NCBI RefSeq assembly: GCF_001682385.1 | Contig: NZ_CP016210.1 | Location: forward strand, 4,092,001-4,156,000 | Direction of reading: 5' to 3' | Origin: Azoarcus olearius | Lineage (GTDB): Bacteria; Pseudomonadota; Gammaproteobacteria; Burkholderiales; Rhodocyclaceae | Length of the DNA: 64,000 bases | In this document: in pieces, positions 1-8,880 of the stretch | Position numbering within the stretch: position 1 is the first letter of the stretch | Layout: each line of letters opens with the position of its first letter | Notes under the pieces: generated by a model | Databases searched by the model: none | Told to the model about the DNA's origin: nothing | The model's input: the letters and a program-made list of their open reading frames with translations, nothing else | Program-made: the position numbers and the translations under genes

Positions 1-204
1 CACTACGGTGGACACGGCAATACCGTGGGATTCCAGTCCGGCGGTGAGGCGCTCGAGATACAGCGGTCCTACGACGGTGTTCGTGACGATGGCAACCCGC
101 GGCGTGCGCAGCAGCGGCACGATCAGTTCGGGTCGCGCCAGCAGGCCTGCACCGATGTGAATCGGATAACTACGGTCGCCAAGCGCAACGTTCAGTGTTC
201 GCAT
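1..204 (-). CDS. aroB: 3-dehydroquinate synthase, N-terminal fragment (cut by window edge)
   Basis: Second step of the shikimate pathway: DAHP to 3-dehydroquinate, cytoplasmic, NAD- and metal-dependent. Only the first 68 codons are inside the window; the frame stays open to base 1. The start is the ATG at 204-202 and the visible protein begins [15 protein letters not shown], the usual AroB beginning, followed by the first nucleotide-binding strand ([13 protein letters not shown]). The gene overlaps the 3' end of aroK by 13 bp, so the two are almost certainly cotranscribed, as in the conserved pilQ-aroK-aroB order. The catalytic residues lie outside the window. Confidence 0.93.
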   Translation of the reverse strand, partial: MRTLNVALGDRSYPIHIGAGLLARPELIVPLLRTPRVAIVTNTVVGPLYLERLTAGLESHGIAVSTVV

Positions 205-728
205 ATGGGCTTCTTCACCGACGACAGGGCTTTTTCAATCTGCCGGACCATGGCGCCAGGGTTCCCCCTGCCCCCATCCACAATGATGTCCGCAACTTCG
301 CGGTAGAGCGGATCGCGCTCCTTGTGCAATTGCTCGATTCGCTGCCGCGGATTCTCGACCTGCAGCAAGGGGCGGTTCCGGTCGTGGCGGGTGCGTTCCC
401 ACAGGATGTGGGGCGGCACGTTGAGATAGACAACGATTCCGCGCTGAGCGAGAAGCGCACGATTGGCCGGGTCGAGCACGACGCCCCCACCGGTCGCGAG
501 GATCAACTCGCCTTCACGCGTCAGCTCGTCAATGGTCTGCGCCTCGCGCCTGCGGAAGCCGGCCTCGCCCTCGATCTCGAAGATGGTCGGGATGCTGACG
601 CCAGTGCGGGCAACGATTTCGTGATCGCAGTCGACGAAGCGCATGCCGCGGCGTTTCGCGAGTTCCCGTCCGACCGTGGTCTTTCCGGCGCCCATCATGC
701 CGATCAGTATCAAGCAGCTCACATGCAC
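192..728 (-). CDS. aroK: Shikimate kinase
   Basis: ATP-dependent 3-phosphorylation of shikimate in the chorismate pathway. The 178-residue product has the normal length. Visible motifs: Walker [12 protein letters not shown] (residues 10-20), the shikimate-binding DCDHEI segment, and the ATGGGVVL glycine loop. The start drawn here is a GTG (codons GTG-CAT-GTG); a second GTG two codons downstream at 722 is equally possible. It sits between pilQ and aroB on the minus strand. A GC hairpin in the pilQ-aroK gap may let aroK-aroB be expressed at a level different from the pilus genes. Confidence 0.96.
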   Translation of the reverse strand: MHVSCLILIGMMGAGKTTVGRELAKRRGMRFVDCDHEIVARTGVSIPTIFEIEGEAGFRRREAQTIDELTREGELILATGGGVVLDPANRALLAQRGIVVYLNVPPHILWERTRHDRNRPLLQVENPRQRIEQLHKERDPLYREVADIIVDGGRGNPGAMVRQIEKALSSVKKPICEH

Positions 729-742
729 TCGCCGGGAGTTCC

Positions 743-780
743 TAAAAGCACGGGGCGGCCCCTCTTCAGGCGGCCGCCCC
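743..780 (-). terminator. Hairpin with short U-run between pilQ and aroK
   Basis: Bases 752-760 (ggggcggcc) pair perfectly with 772-780 (ggccgcccc), loop 11 nt. On the minus strand the stem is followed within a few bases by GCTTTTAGG, a short T-run. This looks like a weak intrinsic terminator or attenuator after pilQ; the T-run is too short to be sure it terminates fully. Confidence 0.5.
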
Positions 781-804
781 CGGATTGTAGCAGCAGCGTG
801 TCGC

Positions 805-2928
805 TTACCGCAGCGTCAGGCTGTCCGACACGATCTTCGGCGTAATGAACACGAGAAGTTCCTTGCGGTTCGAAATCTTGCTGCGGGTGCGGAACAGGAA
901 GCCGACCACGGGTAGTTCGCCCAGGATAGGCACCCGGTCTTCGTTATTGGTTTCTTCCTCTTCATAGATCCCACCGATCACCACCGTGCCGCCGTTGTCG
1001 ATCAGAACCTCGCTCTTGACGTTCTTGGTTTCGATCGGAGGGACGTTGAGCACAGCCGACTCGAACAGCGGGCGATCCTTGTTGACCTCGATCGACAACT
1101 GCAGCCGGCCGTCGGGCGTGATCTGCGGCTTGACCTTGAGCGACAACACGGCCTTCTTGAACGCCACGTTGGTCGCACCCGAACTCGACGCCTGCAGGTA
1201 AGGCACTTCCGTACCCTGCTCGATCGACGCCTCCACCTGGTTGGCCGTCAGCACGCGGGGGCTGGAGACCACACGACCGCGACCGTCGGATTCGAGCGCC
1301 GCCAATTCGAGGTTCAGGAAGCGGGTCAGGCTGCTGTTGAACAGCGTAAGGTTGAGACTGCCGAAACCGGTGGGAAGGAAGCCGGAGCCGCTGGTGGCCG
1401 ACTCGCCCACATTGCGCTGGAAATCCACCGTTCCAGCCGTGGTCGTGGAGCTGACGAACTCGGATGAGCCGAACCCCAGCTTTGCACCGCCACCCAGGCT
1501 CTTGTCCTTGGCATCGCCATAGCCAAGGCGGACGCCGAGGTCGCGGGCGAATTCCTTGCTCGCCTCGACGATCCGCGCCTCGATCAACACCTGCCGCGGC
1601 GCGACATCGATTTCATTGATCAAGCGACGCAGCGAACCCAGACGGGCCGCAACGTCGGTCACGAACAGCTTGTTGCTGCGCTCGTCCACCACCACCGAGC
1701 CGCGTTTGGAGAGAATCGACTGGTCCTTGTTCTTGAGGAAGTCGAAAATCTCTTTGGCCTTGTGATAGTTCACCTGGAAGCTCTCGGTCTGCAGGGGCTC
1801 CAGATCACCGATCTGGGCCTTGGCTTCGAGTTGCAGCTTCTCACGGGTGGCCAACTCCTCACCCGGCGCAATCCAGATCACGTTGCCGTTCTTGCGCATG
1901 TCCAGACCCTTGGCCTGAAGGATGATATCCAGCGCCTGATCCCACGGCACATCCTTCAGACGCAGCGTCAGGTTGCCCTGTACCGTGTCGGACGTAATGA
2001 TGTTGAAGTTGGTGAAGTCCGCAATGACCTGCAGCACCGAGCGCACGTCGATGTTCTGGAAGTTCAGCGAGAGCTTTTCGCCCTGATACTGGCCGCGCTG
2101 CACCAGCTTGGTCGGATCGTCGACCACGCGTTTGACCTCGACCACAAACTGGTTGTCGCTCTGGTAGGCGTTATGCTCCCACTGCCCGGTCGGCGTGATC
2201 ACCAGCCGGACCTTGTCGCCCTGCTGCTGGGACTCCACCGAGGTCACCGGCGTCGCAAAGTCGGTCACGTCGGCGCGGCGACGCAGATGCTCGGGCAGCG
2301 ACGTCTTGAGGAGGTCGACGATCAGCTTCCCACCTTGCTGGCGGATGTCGATGCCGGTATCGGGATGGGAGAGCTGGACGATGACGCGCCCCTCGCCGTC
2401 CTTTCCACGGCGGAAATTCACGTCGCGGATGCTGTTTCCGTCTCCCACGCTTGCCCGGGAATCCGAGAAATTCGCGAAGGACTGCGCCGACGAAGTCATC
2501 GACACGGCGGATTCGCTGATCGGGTTGAGCTGAATGATGACGTTCCGGCCATCAACCCGTGCCTGGTAAGGCGTCATCTTGACCAGGTTGAGGACCAGTC
2601 GAGTGCGATCCCCCGCCTGCACGATGTTGGCGGAACGCAATTCCCCCTGTCCGATCTCCTGGACGCTGCGTCCCAGCGCGTTTGCGGTACCCGGGAAGTC
2701 GAAGGCGATCCTCGCCGGGTTGGCGACGCTGAAGCTCGCGGGCGGCGCGCTCAGCGCCTCCTTCATTTCCACCCGGACGTAAAGGCTGCCACCCTGCTCC
2801 GCAACTTCCAAAGCCTTGATCTGATTGGCGACGGCCGACTGCACCTCGCCCTGCGCCACGGCCGACGTGACCGGGACGACGAGGCTCAATATCGCCGCGG
2901 ACAGCAGCGCACGGATTCCGTTCTTCAT
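805..2928 (-). CDS. pilQ: Type IV pilus secretin PilQ
   Basis: Outer-membrane secretin through which the type IV pilus is extruded. The product is 707 residues with a Sec signal peptide (MKNGIRALLSAAILSLVVP, cleavage near AVAQ), two N-terminal AMIN-type beta domains (about 35-270), a secretin/TonB N-terminal (STN) domain around 290-360 (SLNFQNIDVRSVLQVIADF), an N1/NolW-type segment, and the secretin barrel with the VPYLQ and late VVIGGIYEEEE/VPILGELP motifs. Its ATG overlaps the pilP stop by 4 bp; it is the last gene of pilMNOPQ. Length and domain order match betaproteobacterial PilQ. Confidence 0.97.
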   Translation of the reverse strand: MKNGIRALLSAAILSLVVPVTSAVAQGEVQSAVANQIKALEVAEQGGSLYVRVEMKEALSAPPASFSVANPARIAFDFPGTANALGRSVQEIGQGELRSANIVQAGDRTRLVLNLVKMTPYQARVDGRNVIIQLNPISESAVSMTSSAQSFANFSDSRASVGDGNSIRDVNFRRGKDGEGRVIVQLSHPDTGIDIRQQGGKLIVDLLKTSLPEHLRRRADVTDFATPVTSVESQQQGDKVRLVITPTGQWEHNAYQSDNQFVVEVKRVVDDPTKLVQRGQYQGEKLSLNFQNIDVRSVLQVIADFTNFNIITSDTVQGNLTLRLKDVPWDQALDIILQAKGLDMRKNGNVIWIAPGEELATREKLQLEAKAQIGDLEPLQTESFQVNYHKAKEIFDFLKNKDQSILSKRGSVVVDERSNKLFVTDVAARLGSLRRLINEIDVAPRQVLIEARIVEASKEFARDLGVRLGYGDAKDKSLGGGAKLGFGSSEFVSSTTTAGTVDFQRNVGESATSGSGFLPTGFGSLNLTLFNSSLTRFLNLELAALESDGRGRVVSSPRVLTANQVEASIEQGTEVPYLQASSSGATNVAFKKAVLSLKVKPQITPDGRLQLSIEVNKDRPLFESAVLNVPPIETKNVKSEVLIDNGGTVVIGGIYEEEETNNEDRVPILGELPVVGFLFRTRSKISNRKELLVFITPKIVSDSLTLR

Positions 2929-3440
2929 TTTCTGCCCTCCGGGCGCTCCTGCAACTGCAGCGTACTGGTACGCTCAACCCAATCGCCGTTCATGTCTTCA
3001 ACCAGTTCCCTAAGCGTCACCTCGGCTTCGGTAATGGAAGTGACCACTCCGAAGTCCTGCCCCATGTAATTGCCGACCTTGACCTGATACAAGCTCTTGT
3101 CGGCCTGGATCAGAGCATGGACCACCTTGCCCTGCATCAGCAGGCCGACCATCTTGAGCGACTCGAGGGGGAAGGCCTCGAGGGGCTCGCGTCGGCGATC
3201 CATATCCGGGCGTACCCCGCCGCCACCCTTCTTTTCCGGCTCGATGCGCGCCGCCAGGAAAGGCTCGACCAAGGCTGCCGCGGAATAATCCACGCCCGGG
3301 AACGGCTTGATCTCGGGGAGAGGCTTTACGGACGGCTGCATGTCCTTGGCCTCGTGTTCCATCCACGCCTGAATATTCTCCTGGTCGCTGGAACAGCCGG
3401 CCAGGCAGGCGCAGCACAGTGCCAACCAGACGGCTCTCAT
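2925..3440 (-). CDS. pilP: Type IV pilus inner-membrane lipoprotein PilP
   Basis: Lipoprotein that links the inner-membrane PilMNO platform to the PilQ secretin. 171 residues; the signal peptide ends in a lipobox LAGC (Cys16), followed by a flexible linker and the PilP beta-sandwich domain (KMVGLLMQGKVVHALIQ). Start ATG at 3440. Overlaps pilO upstream and pilQ downstream by 4 bp each, indicating translational coupling. Confidence 0.95.
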   Translation of the reverse strand: MRAVWLALCCACLAGCSSDQENIQAWMEHEAKDMQPSVKPLPEIKPFPGVDYSAAALVEPFLAARIEPEKKGGGGVRPDMDRRREPLEAFPLESLKMVGLLMQGKVVHALIQADKSLYQVKVGNYMGQDFGVVTSITEAEVTLRELVEDMNGDWVERTSTLQLQERPEGRK

Positions 3441-4111
3441 CGCTTCTTCCCCTTCGCGTTCTTCGCCGATTCGGCCTGACGCCTGCGCGCCAGTTCTTCC
3501 TCGTCCAGGTAGCGGTAGGTGATCGCCTTGGCGTTCAGCTTGAGACGGCCGTCCTTGGCCGACTCGAGCGCGACGTTGTTCAGGGTGACAATACGCGGCA
3601 TCCGCGCCACGTCGGCGGCGAATTCACCAAGATCGTGATAACCACCGGTCACGATCAGGTCGATCGGCATTTCCGCATAAAAGTCCTTCACCTGATCCGC
3701 GCCCGGCTTGAACAGTTCGAACTGAAGTCCGCGCCCCAGCCCCGCCTGGTTGATGTCGGACAGAAGCGAGTCCATTTCAGCCCGATTCGGAAGCTGCTTG
3801 AGCAAAGCGCCAAACTGCCGGTCGATCTCGGCCAGCTGCCGCTTGTGCTCGTCGAGACTGATGGCCTGCTTCTTCTTGGAAACCCAGTCCTGCCGCAGCT
3901 GAACCTCTTCAGCCTCGCGCTGCGTGAGCGTCTGCGCCTGGTCACGCCAGTCGAACCACCATGCCGCCGCCAGCGTGACGGCCAGGAGACCCACGAACAC
4001 GGCGACCCGCGGCGCGAGCGGCCAAGTTCCGGGGTCGTTGGCGTTAAGACCCTTGAAGTCTTGTGCCAGACGCTCGAAGTCGAAGCTGCCCAACTTGTTC
4101 GGGCCCTTCAT
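3437..4111 (-). CDS. pilO: Type IV pilus assembly protein PilO
   Basis: Bitopic inner-membrane component of the alignment subcomplex; it dimerises with PilN. 224 residues with a short cytoplasmic N-terminus (about 28 aa), one transmembrane helix (VAVFVGLLAVTLAAAWWF), a periplasmic coiled coil (about 55-110) and a ferredoxin-like core with the family phrase PIDLIVTGGYHDLGEF. The C-terminus is a basic tail. 4-bp overlaps with both pilN and pilP. Confidence 0.96.
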   Translation of the reverse strand: MKGPNKLGSFDFERLAQDFKGLNANDPGTWPLAPRVAVFVGLLAVTLAAAWWFDWRDQAQTLTQREAEEVQLRQDWVSKKKQAISLDEHKRQLAEIDRQFGALLKQLPNRAEMDSLLSDINQAGLGRGLQFELFKPGADQVKDFYAEMPIDLIVTGGYHDLGEFAADVARMPRIVTLNNVALESAKDGRLKLNAKAITYRYLDEEELARRRQAESAKNAKGKKR

Positions 4112-4707
4112 GACCGTCCTCCCTTGCGCTTCGCGGCCGGCTTCGCCGCCTGAGGCTCTTCGGTCTTGGGCCGCTCGATACTGATCCCCAAGGTAAACTC
4201 ACTGACCCGGCGATTGTTGACGGTGGCGGCTTTCACTTCCACCAGACCAGGCTGTTCGAGGAAAGGCGACTCATCAAGATTGCGCATCAGACTGGACACG
4301 CGTGCGTTCGACTGCGCATAGCCCACGAGCGTGATACGTCCGCCCACCTGCTTGACCGACTTGAGATAGACGCCGTCCGGCGTCGCCTTAGCCAATTCGT
4401 TGAAGAGATGGACAGCTTCCGCTCGACGCCCCTGCAGGGATTCGATCACCTGCTTGCGGGCAAGCAGGGCGTCGATCTGCTCGCGCAGACGCTTGATCTC
4501 CGCAATCTCCTGGTCGAGCTTGGCGATCTCCGCCTTCAGGAAGGCATTCTTGCGCTCCTGCCGCTCGATGTAGCCTGCATAAACGAGATGCACGACGAGC
4601 GCGACGACCAGGCCGCCAATGACCATGGCGCCGGAAATGGCGTAGAACTGCTGCCTGCGCTCACGCCGCTTCGCTTCGCGATGCGGCAGCAGATTGATCC
4701 GTATCAT
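4108..4707 (-). CDS. pilN: Type IV pilus assembly protein PilN
   Basis: Inner-membrane alignment-complex protein whose cytoplasmic N-terminal peptide docks into PilM. I start it at the ATG at 4707 because the protein then begins MIRINLLPHREAKR, the diagnostic PilM-binding INLLP motif; the open frame extends upstream only as an overlap with pilM. 199 residues: N-terminal peptide, one transmembrane helix (about 22-44), periplasmic coiled coil and ferredoxin-like fold (GVYLKSVKQVGGRITLVGYA). Overlaps pilM and pilO by 4 bp. Confidence 0.96.
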   Translation of the reverse strand: MIRINLLPHREAKRRERRQQFYAISGAMVIGGLVVALVVHLVYAGYIERQERKNAFLKAEIAKLDQEIAEIKRLREQIDALLARKQVIESLQGRRAEAVHLFNELAKATPDGVYLKSVKQVGGRITLVGYAQSNARVSSLMRNLDESPFLEQPGLVEVKAATVNNRRVSEFTLGISIERPKTEEPQAAKPAAKRKGGRS

Positions 4708-5780
4708 GCGTCGAATCTCCGCAGGGCGAGGCCGCAAGCCACCATCAGCGAGGGAGCGTCGGCCAGCAGGTTCTTGGAGCGCACCTTCGATGAAAGCGTC
4801 ATGCCTGCAAAGGGGTTGGCTATGATGGTTTCGACCTGGGTACGACCAGCGACGACCTCCGCGAGGCCGGGCATGACAGCACATCCGCCGGCAAGCACGA
4901 GGTAATCCACCTGATTGAACTGGGTCGACGTGAAGAAGAACTGCAGCGCGCGGGACACTTCGAGCGCCAGGCTGTCCATGAACGGTCGCATCAGGTCGCG
5001 CGCGTAGTCGTCGGGCAGCGCACCCGAGCGTTTGGCCGTTTCGGCCTCTTCGAAACTCATCCCGTACTGGCGGGCGATATCCTGGGTGAGCTGGAAGCCG
5101 CCAAAGGCCTGCTCGCGGGAATAGACCTGCTGACCGCCGCGCAGCACCGTGACGTTCATGACGCTGGCGCCGATGTCGATCAGCGCGACGACCTTGTCGT
5201 CAGCCCCCTTCGCGAACTGCCGGCTTACCAGCTCGAATGCCGATTCGATCGCGAGCGACTCGACATCGACCACGACGGCCTTGAGCCCGGCAGCCTGCGC
5301 CGCCGCCACGCGATCCTCGACCTTGTCCTTGCGGGAAGCGGCGATGAGGACTTCGACCTCGCCCGCTCCGGAGGGGGCAGGGCCGATCACCTGGAAATCC
5401 AGGTTGACCTCGTCCAGCGCAAACGGAATGTACTGATTCGCTTCCGACTCGACCTGCAGTTCCATTTCCTGCTCGCGCAGGCCGTCCGGAAGGATGATCT
5501 TCTTGGTGATGACCGACGACGCAGGGAGCGCCATCGCGACGTTCTTTACACCTGCCCCGAAGCGACGCAAAGCGCGGCGCACGGCTTCGCTGACGACATC
5601 GAGGTTTGCAATGTTGCCGTCCACCACAGCATCGCGCGGGAGCGGTTCGATCGCGTAGCGCTCGATTTTGTAACCTTCCTTGTCCCCGCCCGACAACTCG
5701 ACCAGCTTGACGGATGAAGATGAAATATCGAGACCTGCGAGCTGGCGCGCCTTGGAACCGAACAGGGAGAAATCAATCAC
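4704..5780 (-). CDS. pilM: Type IV pilus assembly actin-like ATPase PilM
   Basis: Cytoplasmic actin-like (ASKHA-fold) protein that binds the PilN N-terminal peptide and couples the platform to pilus motors. 358 residues with typical phrases LDISSSSVKLVEL (phosphate 1), VVDVESLAIESAFEL, VALIDIGASVMNVTVL (phosphate 2) and LVLAGGCAVMPGL (adenosine loop). The start is GTG at 5780, preceded by AAGGA about 8 nt upstream. First gene of pilMNOPQ and the only one with an obvious promoter. Confidence 0.96.
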   Translation of the reverse strand: MIDFSLFGSKARQLAGLDISSSSVKLVELSGGDKEGYKIERYAIEPLPRDAVVDGNIANLDVVSEAVRRALRRFGAGVKNVAMALPASSVITKKIILPDGLREQEMELQVESEANQYIPFALDEVNLDFQVIGPAPSGAGEVEVLIAASRKDKVEDRVAAAQAAGLKAVVVDVESLAIESAFELVSRQFAKGADDKVVALIDIGASVMNVTVLRGGQQVYSREQAFGGFQLTQDIARQYGMSFEEAETAKRSGALPDDYARDLMRPFMDSLALEVSRALQFFFTSTQFNQVDYLVLAGGCAVMPGLAEVVAGRTQVETIIANPFAGMTLSSKVRSKNLLADAPSLMVACGLALRRFDA

Positions 5781-5836
5781 AAAGAAAATCCTTAAATTTC
5801 TTTATGTTAGGCGCTGATGCTGAATAAGGCTCTCAA

Positions 5837-5865
5837 ATCCTAGCAACAACGATGAGGGCTGTAAA
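5837..5865 (-). promoter_or_regulatory. Sigma70-type promoter for pilMNOPQ
   Basis: On the minus strand TTTACA (-35, 5865-5860) and TAGGAT (-10, 5842-5837) are separated by exactly 17 bp. The predicted start would give a leader of about 50 nt before the pilM GTG. The surrounding 100 bp is clearly AT-richer than the genes. Seen in sequence; activity is inferred. Confidence 0.6.
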
Positions 5866-5910
5866 GCAAAACGGGAGCCTGCACTATCGTCATATGAGGT
5901 CACAGCCGCC

Positions 5911-5941
5911 TTGAAGATGCCTCGCGGGCGCCCCGTATAAT
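5911..5941 (+). promoter_or_regulatory. Candidate sigma70 promoter for the PBP1A gene
   Basis: TTGAAG at 5911-5916 and a perfect TATAAT at 5936-5941, spacer 19 bp (longer than the 17 bp optimum). It lies 30 bp upstream of the PBP1A ATG and is divergent from the pilM promoter, so one 190-bp region serves both genes. Confidence 0.55.
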
Positions 5942-5971
5942 GCCGACCCCACACAACTTTCGGGAAATCCC

Positions 5972-8344
5972 ATGCGCTGGGTTCTCTACCCCCTGGCAGC
6001 CCTGACCGCACTGGTGATTCTCGGCGTTGCAACCCTGGCCGCCATCTCGCTGCTGGCCTGGCCCAACCTGCCGTCGCTCGAGACCCTTACCGATTACCGC
6101 CCCCGCATCCCGTTGCGGATCTACACCGCGGACGGCCACCTGCTGGGCGAGTTCGGCGAGGAGCGGCGCTCGGTGGTCCGAATCGAGTCGGTTCCTCCGG
6201 CGCTCAAGCAAGCCATCCTCGCGGCGGAGGACGAGCGCTTCTACGAGCATCCCGGCATCGACCTGATCGGCATCATGCGAGCGGCGCTCGCCAATATTAC
6301 TTCCGGCGGACGTGGGCAGGGAGCTTCGACCATCACCATGCAGGTCGCGCGGAACTTTTTCCTGTCGCGGGAGAAAACCTTCAACCGAAAGTTCTACGAG
6401 ATCCTCCTTGCGCTCAAGATCGAGCGCAGCCTGACCAAGGATCAGATCCTCGAGCTGTACGTCAATCAGATCTACCTCGGCCAGCGCGCCTACGGCTTTT
6501 CCGCCGCTGCGCGGGCGTACTACGGCAAGGATCTGGGGCAGATCACGCTCGCGGAGGCGGCCATGCTTGCCGGTTTGCCGAAGGCGCCGTCCGCCTACAA
6601 CCCGATCGCCAACCCGGCGCGGGCAGCGCTGCGCCAGCAGTACGTGTTGCGGCGGATGCTCGAGGCGGGTTTCATCGACGAAGCGGCCTATCGCGTCGCC
6701 GCAAACGCACCGAAAACGGCACCGGCCGCCAGCACGGCCAAGAACACCTCGGTGCTGCACGGGGATTACGTGGCGGAAATGGCGCGCCAGCTCGCCGTGG
6801 AGCAGTTCGGTGAGGACGCGTATCACCTCGGCATCCGGATTGTGACCACGGTGACCCGCGCCGATCAGGAGGCTGCCTACGCGGCCTTGCGCAAGGGGGT
6901 CATGGACTACGACCGCCGCCACGGCTACCGCGGTCCGGAAGCCTTCGTCGAGCTGCCGGCCGGCCGCGACCCCGAGACCCTGGACGACCTCCTCGCCGAC
7001 TTCAGCGATCATGACGACTTGCTGGTCGGTCTCGTGGTGGAAGCGGCACCCAAGAAGGTGCGGGTGTACCGCCACGGCGAGACTCTCACGATCACCGGCG
7101 ACGGCCTCAAGTTCGTTCAACCGATGCTGTACGAAAAGGCTCCGCAGTCGCGCCGGCTGCGCCCCGGCGCCGTCGTCCGCCTGCGTGAAGTCGACGACAA
7201 GGGCTGGGAGATCGTGCAGCTGCCGGACGTGCAGGCGGCGCTCGTTTCGGTCGACTCGCATACCGGCGCCGTCCGCGCACTCATCGGCGGCTTCGACTTC
7301 AACCGCAACAAGTTCAACCACGTCACCCAGGCGCAGCGCCAGCCGGGATCCAGCTTCAAGCCCTTCATCTACTCGGCGGCGCTCGAACGCGGCTATGCGC
7401 CCGGCAGCCTGGTGGACGACTCGCCGCTCTATTTCCCTGCGGGCGTCACCGGCAGCCAGGCCTGGGAACCCAAGAACTACGACGGCAAGTTCGATGGCCT
7501 GATGACCCTGCGCGACGCACTGGCGCGCTCGAAGAACATGGTGTCGATCCGACTGCTGCAGAACATCACGCCGACCTATGCGCAGGACTACGTGGGCCGG
7601 TTCGGCTTCGACCCCGCGCGTCACCCCCCCTACCTGACGATGGCGCTCGGCGCGGGCTCGGTGACCCCGTGGGAAATGGCGACCGCCTACTCCGTGTTCG
7701 CCAATGGGGGCTACCGCATCGAACCCTATGTGGTGAAGGAAATGTACGACGGCAACGGCCGTCTGGTGGCGCGGACCGACCCTCCAGTGGCCGGCGAGAG
7801 CGCCCCCCGCGTGATCGACCCACGCAACGCCTGGTTGATGGATTCGATGATGCAGGACGTCGTCAGGCGCGGCACCGCCACTCGCGCGCGCACGCTCAAC
7901 CGTTCCGATCTGGCGGGCAAGACCGGCACCACCAACGACTACCTCGACGCCTGGTTCTGCGGCTACAACCCGGACCTGGTAGCCGTGGCCTGGGTCGGCT
8001 TCAGCCAGCCTCGCAACATGGGCCGGGGCGAAACCGGCGGCGCAGCGGCGCTCCCGATCTGGATCAACTACATGAAGACCGCGCTGCAGGGCCGCCCCGA
8101 GACCTCGCAACCACGGCCGGACGGGCTGCTGGCGGTGCCTGCCGGCGACGGAAGCCGCGAAGACTACATCTACGAAGAGAACAAGCCGGTCGCGCCGCCC
8201 CCGCGCGAAGACCTGCCCTCCAGTCTGTTCTCGGACCGCTCGCCGGCGCTGGAAGCCCCCGAGGAAGCCATCCCGCCCGCGCCCCCGGTCCACCAGGCGC
8301 CGGCCCCGGTCGTCGAACGGGTGCCGGTTCCGGTCAATCGCTAG
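5972..8344 (+). CDS. mrcA: Penicillin-binding protein 1A (bifunctional transglycosylase/transpeptidase)
   Basis: Class A PBP that polymerises and crosslinks peptidoglycan in the periplasm. 790 residues: N-terminal transmembrane anchor (about 5-30), GT51 glycosyltransferase with catalytic Glu in EDERFYEH (about 86), GASTITMQ, the RKFYE motif and YVNQIYLG; an OB-like insert domain (about 310-425); then the transpeptidase with SSFK (Ser about 460), SKN and KTGTT (about 650). The C-terminus is a Pro-rich tail. It lies divergent to pilM, the usual ponA/pilM arrangement, and its 3' end overlaps convergent cyaY by 11 bp. Confidence 0.96.
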   Translation: MRWVLYPLAALTALVILGVATLAAISLLAWPNLPSLETLTDYRPRIPLRIYTADGHLLGEFGEERRSVVRIESVPPALKQAILAAEDERFYEHPGIDLIGIMRAALANITSGGRGQGASTITMQVARNFFLSREKTFNRKFYEILLALKIERSLTKDQILELYVNQIYLGQRAYGFSAAARAYYGKDLGQITLAEAAMLAGLPKAPSAYNPIANPARAALRQQYVLRRMLEAGFIDEAAYRVAANAPKTAPAASTAKNTSVLHGDYVAEMARQLAVEQFGEDAYHLGIRIVTTVTRADQEAAYAALRKGVMDYDRRHGYRGPEAFVELPAGRDPETLDDLLADFSDHDDLLVGLVVEAAPKKVRVYRHGETLTITGDGLKFVQPMLYEKAPQSRRLRPGAVVRLREVDDKGWEIVQLPDVQAALVSVDSHTGAVRALIGGFDFNRNKFNHVTQAQRQPGSSFKPFIYSAALERGYAPGSLVDDSPLYFPAGVTGSQAWEPKNYDGKFDGLMTLRDALARSKNMVSIRLLQNITPTYAQDYVGRFGFDPARHPPYLTMALGAGSVTPWEMATAYSVFANGGYRIEPYVVKEMYDGNGRLVARTDPPVAGESAPRVIDPRNAWLMDSMMQDVVRRGTATRARTLNRSDLAGKTGTTNDYLDAWFCGYNPDLVAVAWVGFSQPRNMGRGETGGAAALPIWINYMKTALQGRPETSQPRPDGLLAVPAGDGSREDYIYEENKPVAPPPREDLPSSLFSDRSPALEAPEEAIPPAPPVHQAPAPVVERVPVPVNR

Positions 8345-8666
8345 ACGGCGCCAGCGCGACGGGGTGGCCGCCCTGCTCGCTCACCACGCGGGAGATCACG
8401 GCGTAAAGATCTTCCGCGGCGTCGCGGGTCGATACCCATCGCCCGCCTTCCGGCCGGAAATGAAATCCGCCGCTGCGCGCCGCCACCCAGATTTCGCGGG
8501 CGATCGCGTGGCGGTTGATGATCATCTTGGTGCCGTCCTCGAACTCGATCTCGAGCACGCCACCCGGCTTGCGCTCGATGTCGAGTTCAGCGCCGCAGTC
8601 CTCCAGCGCGGCCTCGATGCGCTCCAGTTCCCGCTCGGCCAGGGCCTCGAATACCGACTCATCCAT
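8334..8666 (-). CDS. cyaY: Iron donor protein CyaY (bacterial frataxin)
   Basis: Small acidic iron-binding protein that modulates Fe-S cluster assembly. I start at the ATG at 8666 (MDESVFEALAERELERIE) because AGAAGGAG lies just upstream and the family begins this way; the frame runs open further upstream. 110 residues with an acidic first helix, then LEIEFEDGTKMIINRH, IWVAARSGGFHF and the DAAEDLYAVI final helix, all typical of frataxin. Convergent with the PBP1A gene and divergent from the lptM-like gene. Confidence 0.93.
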   Translation of the reverse strand: MDESVFEALAERELERIEAALEDCGAELDIERKPGGVLEIEFEDGTKMIINRHAIAREIWVAARSGGFHFRPEGGRWVSTRDAAEDLYAVISRVVSEQGGHPVALAPSSD

Positions 8667-8709
8667 GCCGACTCCTTCTGTTAGCATTTCGTTTTTTTGA
8701 CCGACCGCC

Positions 8710-8880
8710 ATGCGTGCCATCCTGCCCGCGGCCGCCCTCGCGGGTGTGCTGCTGCTCACCGGTTGCGGCATCAAGGGCCCGCTCTACCACCCGGACCCCG
8801 CCAAGACCCGCCCCGCGCCCGCCACCCAGACCCAAGGGGGCGCCGATAATATCAAACCGACTCCGCCCACGACCCAATGA
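8710..8880 (+). CDS. lptM: LptM/YifL-like small lipoprotein
   Basis: 56-residue lipoprotein: short signal peptide, lipobox LTGC (Cys19) and immediately the GIKGPLY motif that defines the LptM (YifL) family, then a Pro/Thr-rich disordered tail. In enterobacteria LptM stabilises the LptDE LPS translocon at the outer membrane; the same role here is by homology. Its TGA overlaps the lysA ATG by 4 bp (ATGA), the conserved lptM-lysA pairing. Confidence 0.88.
   Translation: MRAILPAAALAGVLLLTGCGIKGPLYHPDPAKTRPAPATQTQGGADNIKPTPPTTQ

Noticed and set aside
5900-8293. 797-codon open frame on the minus strand opposite the PBP1A gene
   Set aside because: The plus-strand frame has complete GT51 and transpeptidase motifs. 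The antisense frame is His/Arg/Val-rich without any domain, a typical by-product of high GC3 coding.
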